A stretch of DNA of 20,618 bases from Chara braunii (lineage: Eukaryota; Streptophyta; Charophyceae; Charales; Characeae): positions 2,314,701 to 2,335,318 of the forward strand of contig BFEA01000099.1 of the NCBI GenBank assembly GCA_003427395.1. Reading direction: 5' to 3'. The notes under the pieces were generated by a model. The model saw only the letters and a program-made list of their open reading frames with translations. It was not told where the DNA came from and searched no databases. The position numbers and the translations under genes are program-made. The stretch's first letter is position 1, and every line of letters begins with the position of its first letter. Of this stretch, positions 1 to 10,469 are shown piece by piece.

Positions 1-573
1 CGAGATTTGATGGTAGCCCGACTTCAAGTCCAACTTCGAGAAGAATTTCGCGCCGCCCAAACGCTCGAGAAGGTCGTCAATCCGCGGAAGAGGTCTCGCT
101 GCTCCCGCATTCTTGACGGTTTGTGCGTTGAGCTTGCGGTAGTCGATGCACAAGCGAAGATCCTTGTTCTTCTTTTGTACGAAGAGAACTGGCACACCGT
201 ATGGTGAGCTACTAGGGCGGATCAAGCCCTTGTCCAACATATCATTGAGTTGAGCGTGGAGAACCGCGAGCTCTTCCTCGCTCATGCGATAGATGCATCC
301 TTTCGGTGGCAGGACACCGGCGTCAAGAACGATCTCGTGGGAGATCGGCCAATCCAGCATCACACCGGTAGGAGACTCGAAGATATTCGTGAACTCGTCG
401 AGGAGCCGCACCACTCGGGGGTCCGAAGACAAGTCTGTAGGTGAAGATTCGGCCGTCGAGGCGGCTCGTAGAAAACATAGGTCTATCTCGTCGGTCCGCT
501 CGTAAGCGCAAGTGGCCCGAAAAGACTTGGTCGTTACAACTTGGCACCGGATCGAGGAGTGCGGAAGAGGAAT
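1..573 (-). pseudogene. Ty3/gypsy pol fragment: start of reverse transcriptase (partial, runs off the window)
   Basis: Reading the minus strand from 573 down to 1 gives one open frame with no stop. It ends in the classic N-terminal half of a gypsy reverse transcriptase. Visible motifs in order are an IVLDAG..PPKG linker, [58 protein letters not shown] and [13 protein letters not shown]. The Asp of the LDL triplet is the first catalytic Asp of RT motif A. The YxDD box, RNase H and integrase would lie left of position 1. The enzyme would copy element RNA into DNA in a virus-like particle. The frame is the continuation of the protease frame at 874-955 once the insert at 574-870 plus one GAAT copy is discounted (301 bases). 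Neighbouring frameshifts make the whole element a pseudogene, though this segment itself is undamaged. Confidence 0.93.
570..573. repeat. Left copy of 4-bp target-site duplication (GAAT)
   Basis: GAAT directly precedes the foldback element at 574 and recurs directly after it at 871-874. Keeping one copy restores a continuous protease-to-RT reading (minus strand, PCAI followed by [10 protein letters not shown]). This independently supports the duplication and the exact insertion point. Confidence 0.75.
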
Positions 574-870
574 AACGACCATTTCGTCAAAATGGACATT
601 TTTTATTTTTTGAATGAAATTGAAAGCGAGTTTTTTGGCCAAAAAATCATCAAAATTTGTTGTTCCTGCCTAGCTTGAGACCAGGCACCTCTAGGCAGGA
701 CTGCCTGGAGGTACCTGGTCTCAAGCTAGGTCCATGTACAGCTAGGGGTCCAACATTTTACAAACGCCGGACCCTCAAGAACAACAAATTTTGACGAGTT
801 TTGGGCCAAAAAACTCGGTTTCAATTTCGTTCAAAAAATAAAAGATGTCCATTTTGACGAAATGGCAGTT
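574..870. mobile_element. 297-bp foldback/MITE-like element inserted in the retrotransposon pol region
   Basis: The two ends are inverted repeats of about 90 bp that match at all but a few positions (left 574-665, right 780-870). Both begin AAC, two variable bases, then CCATTTCGTCAAAATGGACA. The middle holds a 62-nt near-perfect hairpin (669-730; arms CCTAGCTTGAGACCAGG and its complement, then ACCTC/GAGGT and AGGCAG/CTGCCT with a GA loop). A small hairpin follows (GGGTCC 746-751 with GGACCC 769-774). It encodes nothing recognisable, so it would be non-autonomous. It is flanked by GAAT on both sides. A 4-bp duplication does not fit the common plant MITE classes (TA, TWA, 8 bp or 9 bp). It splits the host element between protease and reverse transcriptase, so it is the younger insertion. 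Confidence 0.85.
669..730. repeat. 62-nt hairpin at the centre of the foldback element
   Basis: A 17-bp perfect outer stem (669-685 with 714-730) continues into 5-bp and 6-bp inner stems separated by single mismatches and closes on a 2-nt loop. It is capable of cruciform formation or of giving a small-RNA precursor. Confidence 0.8.
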
Positions 871-874
871 GAAT
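871..874. repeat. Right copy of 4-bp target-site duplication (GAAT)
   Basis: Matches 570-573; see the element at 574-870. Confidence 0.75.
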
Positions 875-1758
875 GGCACAGGGCACCTCGGCGGAGAAGG
901 CGTCGTGAACGGTAAGTGTCCGCTGATGGAAGTTAACCGTGTGATCCGCACTTGCAAGCTGAGGCATCCCAAAAAAATGTCGAAGTTCGTGTCTAAGATG
1001 TCAAACATCACCGGTTCGCATGCATGAGGTACGAAATAAACCGGAACAGCTTCAATGTAGTGATTGAGGAGCTGTTGCGCCCGACCACCGGCCAACTTGA
1101 TCGCCGTCGGGTTTGGCTTCCTTCGCACTTGTGCGCCAAGGCCGGCCCTTTGAATAAAGGACCGACTGATGAAATTGTGAGTCGCACCACTATCCAGCAA
1201 AGCGTTGTAGGACGCTTGCCCAACTTGGATGCGGACATAAAGGAGCGGTGCATTGTTATCATCGTACCGCTGCATGCGAAACTCGTGGGCCACCTTGGTG
1301 ACATACGCAAGGATGTCCCCAACCGCAGCTTGGTCATCCGTCGGCGAAGGTGGTGGTGCATAGAAGGCTAAGTATGTGTGGAGATGGGCGCATAGTGCTG
1401 CACATTGCGGTCCCGGCAAGCAGCATGTGGAAGGTAAAGGAAGCCATGCAAAATCCTCGGATGTCAACGGGTCCAAGACCTCTATGTTGAACTCGTGCGT
1501 CGAATCCCTTGAAGAACCACTTGAAGACGATTCATTGTTGTTGTTGCCAGACGGAGAAGAAGCCGCACACACATCTTGTCCTTGAGCTTGAGAACCCAGC
1601 GAAGGAACGAGTCGGGCAGCATAGTCCTCATAAGAATATAAGAGAGGCTTGTCGACTTCCGCATGTGCCTCGAAATGAAGAGAGGTCGCTCATGAAGCAA
1701 CCGATTCTTAAGGCGTCGAGAGTGCAGCCGCATCACTCTCGACGGTGCTCACTTTCCC
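874..1758 (-). pseudogene. Ty3/gypsy gag-pol linker and aspartic protease (broken)
   Basis: The minus strand carries a retropepsin. The catalytic triplet sits in LLDSGATHNFIS (Asp near base 1193), and the flap-side tail FDIFLG lies near 970-985. Retropepsin cleaves the Gag-Pol polyprotein inside the particle. Upstream is a low-complexity linker rich in Ser and Asn. Three kinds of damage are visible. Two in-frame stops fall near 1710 and 1695. A frame change follows the zinc-knuckle segment near 1757. A one-base shift lies at FLG, next to a run of seven A's (971-977); after it the reading continues as ADHTVNFHQRTLTV in another frame up to the insert. The apparent start codon at 1572 is GTG inside the polyprotein and not a true start. 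Confidence 0.88.
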
Positions 1759-2165
1759 GAAGGGAATTTGCCTTTGACTTGTGTGGGGCACGTTGCAGTG
1801 TTGTATACCGTGTTGTTGCACCACAAGCAGTATCGGTACTTAGTACGGATGTGGTACATGCCTTCCGAGATACCGTAATGTGTCCAAGGCTCTTGAGCCG
1901 CTGGTCCGTCCCCGGGGGATGAATTGGTGTGTGTCTTCGGTTTGCCGCGTCCTCGCCCTTTGGCGGGGCGGCCACCATCCCGAGCAGCTGCCAATCTGTC
2001 TCCTTCATCAGAAGAGGCAGCCTTCTTTGAAAAATCGGTCGTTGTACTTGTTGTGACCACAGCCACTTTCAGCCGATGCTGACCTCTGCCCTGGCCTGCA
2101 GCAGACGAATGGCCCAAATTCTTGGCTTCGATGTTCGTCACCATGATCATCGAGGCTTTATCACA
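1749..2165 (-). pseudogene. Gag nucleocapsid segment with degraded CCHC zinc knuckle
   Basis: The minus-strand frame reads DKASMIMVTNIEAKNLGHSS, then a basic Gly/Arg/Lys-rich tract (GGRPAKGRGRGKPK), then YRYCLWCNNTVYNTATCP. The nucleocapsid packages element RNA. The zinc knuckle has the right spacing (C-X2-C-X9-C), but the position where His should sit in CX2CX4HX4C is Tyr, and the usual Gly before it is Val. As written it should not bind zinc normally. The segment is one base out of frame with the capsid segment upstream and ends in a stop right after PSGK. Confidence 0.85.
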
Positions 2166-2869
2166 AGCTGCTCACTTGTGGTGAGTGTCTCCGCAACTTG
2201 TGTCAAGGCGTTCTGCAACGCCGGATAGCTCCTCCTAATAAGGAAGTGCTTGATAGCAGTAAATGTCGACGACAAGTTGGGCGTGGATGCCAAGCGTTGG
2301 TACTCGGTTATCCAGTCTGTGCTCGGCAGGTTGTTCTGATAGAACCGTTGAAGTTTCTCGGCTGCCTGAAGCTCGGGCGGCTCCACTTGGAACCGCTTAT
2401 GCCATGCTGCCTTGAGATCAGCCCAGCTGATCTTCGTAAGCAGCTCGGAGACTGCGACGTTGTGCGTGGATAACATGTTGTCCAGCCATGCCTGGCACGC
2501 GCCCCCTGAGCGGGAGTATAAGTATGCGTGCCGGTTCGAATTGAAGCCGTGGTGAATATCCAACTTCAACTCGAACTGCCGCCACCATGGGATCGGGTTT
2601 GTCTTCGTTGCATCGCAGAAGATCGGCAATCCGTCAAACTTTGGGATGCTCTCACGAGTAGTCACGGTCGTACTGGCTGCAGCGGCACAAATCTGCTGGT
2701 CAATCCACTGATTGGTCGCTAGAGCGCCGTCCTTGAGAGTCTCGACGTCAATTTCGAAAACGTTGACGCGGTCCGTCAAGTTTGAGGGTCCGGCGGGGGT
2801 GGCTGTTCTAGGATGTTGTTCCAGCCGGCGTACCCGGTCAAGCAATTCGTCGATAATTCGAGAAAGATT
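2147..2869 (-). pseudogene. Ty3/gypsy Gag capsid region
   Basis: The minus strand reads about 240 residues: an N-terminal heptad-like stretch (RIIDELLDRVRRLEQH), then IPKFDGLPIFCDATKTNPIP, WWRQFELKLD, AYLYSRSGGACQAWLDN, KISWADLKAAWHKRF and DWITEYQRLAS. This matches the retrotransposon Gag capsid fold in motif order. The frame opens after a stop at about 2870. The first in-frame start-like codon is TTG at 2845 and there is no good ATG, so the true start may have been lost or lies further upstream. The frame runs to a stop at 2147, but a shift near 2160 moves the correct reading to the nucleocapsid frame. The phrasing is what I remember from Chara braunii gypsy elements; no search was possible. 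Confidence 0.88.
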
Positions 2870-3500
2870 AACTTGTTAATTAGTATGATCGTTTGCACGA
2901 GGCACGAGCGCGTAGAGGCTGACATTATTATTTCAAACGTCAAGGCTGACTATCGATGGCAGAATTAAAGGTGACTACTGTTGATTAATTGAGGTGACAC
3001 TTGGGTCCGTGTAACACGAAGTTTGTAAGGCATCTTGATTGGTATACCTTTTACCTTTCGATGATAATTTCCTACTAGTACGACTTCGACACGGCTCCCG
3101 TAAATAGGGTGTGAAGCAAGCGGAAGTTGAAAATTTCACCCGGTCAAAGTAATGAGACCGTCGGCCGAAACAGTAAGTGTACACGTTTGAAAGTGGCTGC
3201 TCACAAAGGTCTGGAATAACGGCAACACGACTCTGGTGTATTAGAGGGTGTGCTCGGTAGTTGGGGGATCGCCCCGAGCTTTCACGCTGTTGATGCGGGG
3301 AATTGACGGCCACGGGAGCGACCAATAGGCCAACGTGTCCTTGCTGTTGTGTAGCGGGCCTAGCCCCAGGACAAATACCCTTTATATAGGATTTGGTGCC
3401 TACTAAGCTGAGACTTGGGCCTAGCCTTATTGGTTATGGCATTAGACTTTCAAGCGACGATTCTGGAGATCGAGGTCAGCGAGCGTCAAAGGAGCGATGC
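2870..3500 (-). other. Probable 5' leader/LTR side of the gypsy element
   Basis: This stretch lies directly upstream of gag on the minus strand and has no convincing coding capacity. The 116-residue open frame at 2975-3325 resembles nothing I know. A TATA-like box on the minus strand at 3380-3389 fits an LTR promoter. I could not find a tRNA-complementary primer-binding site or TG...CA boundaries, and the partner LTR would be outside the window. The LTR limits are therefore undefined. Confidence 0.4.
3380..3389 (-). promoter_or_regulatory. TATA-like box, candidate LTR promoter
   Basis: The minus strand reads CTATATAAAG about 510 bp upstream of the first gag codons, oriented towards gag. Its position suits an LTR U3/R promoter of the retrotransposon. 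This is a motif call only. Confidence 0.35.
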
Positions 3501-5530
3501 AACACGATGAAAACAATTGAGGGGTTGAGGGTCCTGTGGGACTATCCTTTTTAGTTTTGTTGTCGGTCCCGGGTATGAACCCGACTGATGAGACCGAGCG
3601 CGTACTAGCGAGTTTTCCTCTCCTCTCTCCCAGATTTTTTTTTTTTTTTCATTTTTTATTATTATGGTCCCGTTTTTTAATCGGGTCTTGGACAGATTTC
3701 GGGACTGGCGATGGACCAATGGGCCTAGCTCACTTGGTACACCTAGAACTGTTGCACTGTTGAGATACGGACTCAAGTTTGGATCCTGATGGACCTGTGA
3801 ATGAAATTGAATTACCGAACGCTGGCCAACTCGATGATAATGTCTCATAGCGGTCGCTCTGTCGTGGTCCTTAGGGACGTCCTTTAAAATTAGAACGATA
3901 CATGGAAGACCAGCATGGCCCCTATACAAGGACGGTGCATATATATCCAGTGTTGATTGGACTCGTTGTTTTTCTTTTCTTAGTTCAAAATGTGAGCGGA
4001 CCGGTTAGCGCTAATTAGGAGAACAGAGGTTAGAATAAAGAGGAGATAGGGGGGTTGACAGCAACAAGAGACGAAGAAGAGGAAGAGCGCTACAAAGGGG
4101 AAGAAGGATGAAAGAGATAGAAGCCACATTGTGCTCATTCCACAACAAAATCGGGCGAGGAAGGGTGCAAACTGGGGGTTTCCGAAGAAGGCAAGTTGCA
4201 TAGTTGGATGTTGTTGTTATTGTATCAATGTACTCAAGTGTCGTTACCGCACTTCCGGAAAGGAGTTGCTCTTCACAATGGTGTTGCAGTACTGCAATTG
4301 TAGGGTTAAGTAGAGTTGTTGTTGATTTCAGCAGCAATGGACTGTTGTTGTTCGTTTCGGAAGAGTTGTTGTTTTGTCACGTTCGTACTAGTGTTGAGTT
4401 GAGGAACAATGTTGTTGTTCTCTCCAACGCGGTATTGTTGAGTCATGCAGGCTGATGGGTTTCAGTCTTTGCCACGGTTGACCTGTCACTGAGTTGAGGA
4501 GATGGTGAATAGTCTGGATTGTGGTTGCAACTGAGGGTTGGGGGTCATCGTTGTTGCTAGAGTTGTGATTTTGTTATGGCGTTTGCGACTTGTTGACATC
4601 TACTTGTAAGTATTGGGCTGAAATTGGAACGGGTGGAGGAGATGGAGGTCTACACGAACTTGAAGTATGAAGGTGGAGTTGGGCGGCTACAACTATAACG
4701 AGTAGTTATAGCCATAGTCCGCGTCTGCAACGTCGGGGGGAGACGCTGCCGATTGTTTTCGGCAGCGACTCAACCGATTAAAGAGGTTGATGCTGCCAAA
4801 AGTTTGGCAGACCGACATTACCTCTTAAGGGGGGTATGTCGCCGAGATTTTTGTGGCAGCGGTCATTATTTGCGGTGGGGTTATGCTGTTGAAATTTCAA
4901 CACGTTGGCAATACTATATTTTAGAGGGAAGGTGTTGTCGTTTTAACGGTACAACATCGATAGTGTTTTTCAGTGGGAGAATGTTGCCCGTTTGACGACG
5001 GGGAGCGGATGTTTTTAGGGGACGTGACGTTCGTTTGACGATGCGGTATTTGTGGTTCTGAGCTAGGGGTCGTGGTGGTACCGACTATACTGCACGCTTG
5101 GGACTTCACTCCAAAGGGGTGTCCGACTATGTTGTGCGACAGGGTGCGATCGACAACCTTGGGCATGCTTGGTGGTGGGTGTGGTGGATTTTGTTGTGTG
5201 ACACTCGTGAATCAGTTGACACGCACATATCAGGTTATTTATTTGTTTTGAGGACCACGTGACGCAGTGCGTGGGCCAGAAGGACTAGTGGGACGCGAGC
5301 AGGCGATGTAGTGACCATTGCGACTCACGATACTTGCAGTTTCGACATTCGGAACTGCCTTTATTTTTTTTGAAAACATACGGAGTGAGTGGTTTTGGTA
5401 ACGGGAACCATCTTGCGCAACGATCTATGACCACTTGGGACCAGTTAGCACTGGCGTGGAACCGGTGGATTTTTTTTGGGACGTGGGCGGCTTGCCGTTT
5501 TCACACCGGAATTTACCGTATGTGAGGCGT
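3500..5530. other. No recognised gene; T-rich, GTT/TTG-rich DNA
   Basis: Open frames here (for example minus 3486-3929) show no familiar domain. The stretch has a T15 run (3635-3649), cryptic TTG/GTT simple sequence (about 4200-4460), and two close 8-bp perfect hairpins (GCTGCCGA...TCGGCAGC near 4744-4766 and CTGCCAAA...TTTGGCAG near 4793-4810). The part next to 3500 may be the LTR of the flanking gypsy element. Confidence 0.4.
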
Positions 5531-8183
5531 GCAAGTTAAGGATGGATTGGGACTAGCGGTTGGCTCGAGACTTGCCTCGGGACTGCAATTTTCTTCAGTT
5601 ACACTTACTTTTTTACTTGGCTTTCTTGAGTGAGTCAAAACACGTTCAATACCACTCCACTCAAGGTCAGTTAAATGACTCAGACTCCCCTTCACAACCG
5701 CGTGAACCCAAACCTTGCTTGACCCTGTTTGTTTTGAACGTTTAAAAGCAAAGGGTAAAAGAAAGAATGTGCAAGTCATGCATGTAAAAGGTGAAGTCTA
5801 GCTTGAGTATGGGATTGCACTGTTTTTTTTTTTTACTTTTTTTTTTCTTTTTTTTCCATGTAGGTAGAAAAATGCTTGCAAAGGGGATTGATTTATGTCT
5901 ATTTGGGACAAAGGAAAAATGATTGTCCACTTTTTACCTATCACATACATGCTCGTCAGAAAGACATGTGTTTTGAAATTGTTAATTTAGAGGGTGCCGT
6001 AAAAAAAAATGATTTAAAAAAAAAAGGACAAAATTAAATTAACTTAGTTTTTTTCTGAGGTCAATCCGTTTTGTCCCGAATGATCTCATATGTCTATGCT
6101 TGTCCAAATGGTTCCCGTCCTCTATCTCTTCCGACTTTTCGTCTAAGTTACCTAGAGTTCACGAAAAATGAGAACAATTGAAATCTACTCGCGGTGGACA
6201 CGTTCTCTCTCTATGAAGCATTTGGGGCGAGGGTTCGTTGTCTTAGCAGTCAACACTGTTATCGACCCTGAGTGGACCGTTCTACATGGGGGGTACTTGC
6301 CGATGCAGTGGAGACGGTCCGACTTCTTATATCCGAGCTTTGTTCTCCGGCGAGGATGAGGAGTACCCCATACCACTTCCTAGAGGGTGAAACATGCAAC
6401 TCTTCGAGTAATGCACCTGATTAAAAATCATCCGCAAAGCAATTCGTTATTAAAGAAGACTAAATTATGTGAAGACCAGCGTGTGTGCCTAATTTGAGGT
6501 CGGAGTTATAGCGAAACGAATAACTTGAATAGCGCGTCTCACCAAATTAAAATAGAGGCAGACCGACTGCCTTATCGGTTGCATCGAGGTTCTTGTTAGA
6601 ACCACCTCCTCGTTGGCGGTTCAGTATAGTACTTTACTTATTGAGTTAAACCCGAGGTGTTCGATTTATATTTTGTGTTATTGACTTTATCATATGATAT
6701 TGGTGCATTCAGTTATTGTTTTAGCTCATGTTGAATTATGATAGACATTCCTATCGACTATGGTTGTTTTGTCTTTATGTAATTATATTTTATCATCGTA
6801 ACGTTCTTTTCGAGTTACATGTCTAAGAGGCGAGGATTATTTTGTGGGTTTCATGCTCGGTTGAGACCATCATAGTGGACCGACGTCAGTTCGTGCTTAG
6901 GGGATTAGAGCTCTAGGGAACGAAAAACAACGTTCGGGTACCGATGGCTTTTTAACCAAACGTACCTATACCACAGCGAATAAGCAAACGCCCCCGACTG
7001 ACCTACCTTTATGTGTGCATGTAAAAGTTTTCGTACGTAGATCAGTAGTTCAGTAGGGATACGCCTCTAAGGGTGGTGACAACCCCATAGAGAAGGTAGG
7101 TTGTGCCTCGTGGTAACCTATCCTGTCGTAGGGGACTGCAAGAGGTACAGCTGGCGCACCCGACTAGAGTGGCGAAGGGATGATACAACCGTGTATGTCT
7201 CGGCGGTTCGTGGGATTACTTACTCATCGTCTCTAAGTTGTCTCTGTTTGTTTCCTTTACTCCTGCATGACATAGTCGGGAGGGCTTTCGCCTTTTGCAA
7301 AAAAGGTGCGAGCCGGTGCGTTCGATAGGTGGTGCTTTCACTCACTCTTTTTATTGCGAAAAATCACTGTAGTTTGAGTACTTTTTTAATTGGCTGACAC
7401 ATGGATGAGTGACAAAAATGAAATATATATTGAATCGACGCGGCAATCAATTTGTGGTTTTAAGTTTTATTTTTAAGTTTTCTGATTTTTTTTTAATTGG
7501 AAAGACAACAATCATATATATGGATTATCAAAATTTCAAAATTTTCTACGAATTCCTCCGAGCAGAAAAAAATCACCAAAGTTAGTCTCGGCGGTGCCCT
7601 CTGCCTTGAACGGCCTGCGCGTAAGACTCCTGAGAACGCCTCCCCGTCTTACTTCCTTTGGGGTCTACTTCTCCCTAACGACTGGTCGTTCCTTTTTCCA
7701 AGAGTCCCTGTGCTACTAGAGCTAGATGTAGGTAGTCCGCAATATCGCCAAGGACCGGTCCCCCAAAATGTTTGCCCCCTAAGAACCCACTTGTGTCCTG
7801 GTCGCTCGCCGCCGAAATGCGACACCTTGACACGTACGTTGAAGCCCACTATATCGCAGCCTTAGGACTGCGAACATGAGGACTAGGAAAAGTCCTAACA
7901 TGAGTAGTGCAACTACATAGGCCCCACCAAGCTTCACCAACGACCCTACGTACAGATCTCACAATTAAGGGGGGGCAACATGCACGCATCCCAGACCCTA
8001 AAGCCATCAGTACCTTTCCCAGCTATTTTTTCAGAGGTGCGCCTAGTAATGTGTTAGGGTCGGCGGTGCGCAGTGCCTGCGTCGGACATATGGGAAAGGT
8101 ACCGGTGGTTGAATTGTGAGAGGTGGTAGTGGTAGGTAGATAGTAAAAGGTGGAATTGAGAAAAGAATATGGGTCTCACCACA
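5530..8183. other. No recognised gene; unclassified non-coding DNA
   Basis: No open frame here has a recognisable motif. It contains T-rich tracts (5823-5855), A tracts (6001-6026) and an 11-bp perfect inverted repeat (GTACCTTTCCC at 8010-8020 with its complement at 8091-8101) enclosing about 70 bp, possibly a small foldback remnant. The frame at 7497-7865 (plus) is open for 122 codons but unlike any family I know. Confidence 0.4.
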
Positions 8184-8280
8184 CCACTCTCTAAATGTGA
8201 CAAAAATAACAACGTTGTGTGTGCATTTGGCCATGTTCTACCTCGAAGTTCATTCTCATTTTGCACATTTCGAAGAGTGG
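8184..8280 (-). mobile_element. 97-bp palindromic element, family 'CCACTC', copy 1
   Basis: The ends are CCACTC/GAGTGG, followed inside by AAATGTG and CACATTT. Read on the minus strand, the interior (GTGCAAAATGAGAATGAAC, then TAGAACATG and ATGCAC) matches the copies at 18573-18668 and 18813-18909. Size and ends agree between copies 1 and 2 (97 and 96 bp). It has no coding capacity. The family name is mine. Confidence 0.7.
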
Positions 8281-9775
8281 AGTCGGGGTGCTGCGTAGCT
8301 TAGGAGCTGATCCCACCACTACGCTACGAATATAAACGCGGAAAATCACTACGAAGATGTTAGCGGCCGGGGCGGGGCAAAAAAGAAAAACCGGATCCCA
8401 CGAGGACGACTTCTTCGATGGTCTTCCCTGGACCCGTGGCGGTTCTTTATGGGCTATTAAAGAGGGCGGACGTTTCCCCGGACTACGCCAACGGACATGT
8501 TACACAACACTATGGTCCCCGGACATTCCTCATGCTGCAAACGGAAAAGCGAAAAAAAAAAAAAAAAAAAAAAAAATGTTGCTTCTTTTTCGAGGTTGTA
8601 AAGCCATCACGGTCTACACGAGAATTGTAATAACTATGTTTGCGCCCTTCGCGGGTGTGCTGCCACGAGACAACCAAAAGAAGTTTAAGCAAAATATTTC
8701 AGCGGCTATGACAACGTTGTCGAGCGCATCGGTCTGGCACCGCACGTGGCAGTGCGGGACCCTCTCGGCCACGTCACGCAGGAGTTGGACCAACCTCGTC
8801 ACGAACACACAAATGGAGCTTCCTTAGGCCGCTCCGCCCGAGTGCGCCAGCCATACCTCTCGCGAACCCCTACGACAGGATAGGGCCTACGCGATGCACA
8901 ACTTACCTCCACCTTACGGGAGTTGTCACTTCCCTTCGGTGGACGTATCCCCGCCGAGCTACCAGTCCACAGTACGAAAGCTAATCAGTTGCAATCACAG
9001 AGGTGGACCAGCCGAGGGTGTTTCTCGTTCGTTGTAGCATAGAGGGTACGCGCGGTAATACACCTATCGGGCCCGCACGCGAACAGACATCTTGGGAGGC
9101 TGAAGTCCCAAGCGCGGTCCGCCGTCGGTCGACTAGGACGCATCCCACACACCACGCGCACACCACTTTACGAACACAAAAATAAAACGCACACACACGC
9201 ACATACAACACGACACAACACAAACAACGTGACAACGCTCCTAGCCCCTCGGTAAAGCCATAACTCTCCGATGCGGAAAATCAGATAGGCGTCGCGCGCG
9301 AGACTTAGTATAAAACCGCGCGGACGCAGGGCTAACTCATATCGACTCGCAATGCAAGCGTAAGCAAACAGTCGCAATGAGGGCGTACTATGTAGTGTCC
9401 ATAATCAAGCGGTCCCTCGTGGGTCCGAGTACCGCTTATGACACTCAAGTGTCAGACTCGAAGTGTCGTGGGGGTCTAATCTCTCACGACATTGCACGAC
9501 TGAAGGAATAGTCGTGTAGCCGCCGCGAGACCTTCGACCTTTGGTCTGAGCATCTCGGTAAGCGAGATAAATAGGCTCTGCACGGGGGCAGATTCCTTCC
9601 CTGCGGAGTCTAGGGTTTGGGATGTCCTGGACAAGGACCTTGAATCCCGGCCCAAGATCAACGTCCGACTATAAAATTCTCTAAAATGCAAAGGATAAAA
9701 AGGGAATCTCTCTTTTCTCTCAAGCCATAATCTGGTTAACCCTTGCGCACGATCGAAGTAAGTTGCGCGCATACC
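8281..9775. other. No recognised gene; holds a 25-bp A run
   Basis: A short segment at about 8301-8328 (TTAGGAGCTGATCCCACCAC and flanks) recurs inverted near 16025-16052. The plus frame 8357-8827 is open for 156 codons, but its centre is a poly-lysine stretch made by the A25 run at 8552-8576, so I do not call it a gene. AC-rich simple sequence covers about 9144-9230, and the quasi-palindrome TGACACTCAAGTGTCA lies near 9438-9453. Confidence 0.4.
8552..8576. repeat. Homopolymer A25
   Basis: Uninterrupted run of 25 A. It could be a retroposon tail or simple slippage; no flanking duplication was recognised. Confidence 0.9.
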
Positions 9776-10160
9776 CAGGACACATATAAATATATATATA
9801 AGACTTATTTATATAAGACGATCACTTCTCACAGTCACAGTGAGACTCCTCTCAGCCATATATGTATGTAATCGCAGGCAGTCGTATCTAGAATCCGAGC
9901 CAAAAACACACATGCAATCACATCAAAGATCCAACAAAAGTCTACGCATTACACGGGGTCAACTTCAACCATTCTCTATGCTCATACCCCTTGCTTTAGC
10001 CACACAAGCCTCACTCTTGTGCAACTCCAAAAAAAAAAAAAAAACTGATAACTTTAGTTAAATGACCATTCAATAAAGTCCGGGTGAAAACACATTGAAA
10101 CAATTCAAATCACAGGGTTAAAACCTTTAGGTTGAGTGGCAAGAGTGGATTGGAGTTGAA
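9776..10160. other. AT-rich lead-in to the hairpin-rich domain
   Basis: Contains a TATA/TA-rich tract (9783-9820), a 6-bp hairpin TCTCAC/GTGAGA (about 9827-9845) and an A16 run (10029-10044). No coding signal. The TATA tract could serve a plus-strand promoter, but nothing else supports this. Confidence 0.35.
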
Positions 10161-10166
10161 TCGTAA

Positions 10167-10411
10167 ACCGACGAATCGGTAACCGACCTGTTATCAGTGA
10201 TAACAGCAGATGATCCTTGTAGGATCAAGCTGAATCTAGTCCAAGTCCTTAATCAAATGATCAAGAGGACCTGTAACACATGACATGTCAATCCCCAGGC
10301 TAAAATCATAAGTGTATAGGGAATACAACTCCATAACATCTTCTTATCCAAGATCTTTCTAATTGACTAAGCCTGAATCTACCTTTAAGCAGTGCCCAAA
10401 GCAAAGGTAGA
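10167..10411. repeat. Cluster of consecutive perfect short hairpins
   Basis: At least five hairpins follow one another: ACCGA/TCGGT (10167-10180), CTGTTATCA/TGATAACAG (10188-10206, 9 bp on a 1-nt centre), TGATCCT/AGGATCA (10211-10227), GTCCTT/AAGaGGAC (about 10247-10272), and TCTACCTTT/AAAGGTAGA (10378-10386 with 10403-10411). No protein reading is evident. The cluster forms the left part of a structure-rich domain that runs to 11.9 kb. Confidence 0.65.
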
Positions 10412-10469
10412 CCCTGACACAATTTCCCTTATACAGAGTGGATCGCCAGAATCGTCATCTGTCAAAATA

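Noticed and set aside
2870-3960. Exact LTR boundaries and primer-binding site of the gypsy element
   Set aside because: No tRNA-complementary stretch or convincing TG/CA ends could be seen and the partner LTR is outside the window.
8357-8827. 156-codon plus-strand open frame as a gene
   Set aside because: The centre is poly-Lys from an A25 run, no domain is visible, and the antisense strand is also open.
8861-9480. Possibility that this segment is inverted without complementing (odd dinucleotide balance, AC+GT above CA+TG)
   Set aside because: Hand counts in the adjacent 9480-9780 stretch are normal, and the repeat at 8184-8280 matches its relatives in ordinary orientation, so the bias is probably chance.
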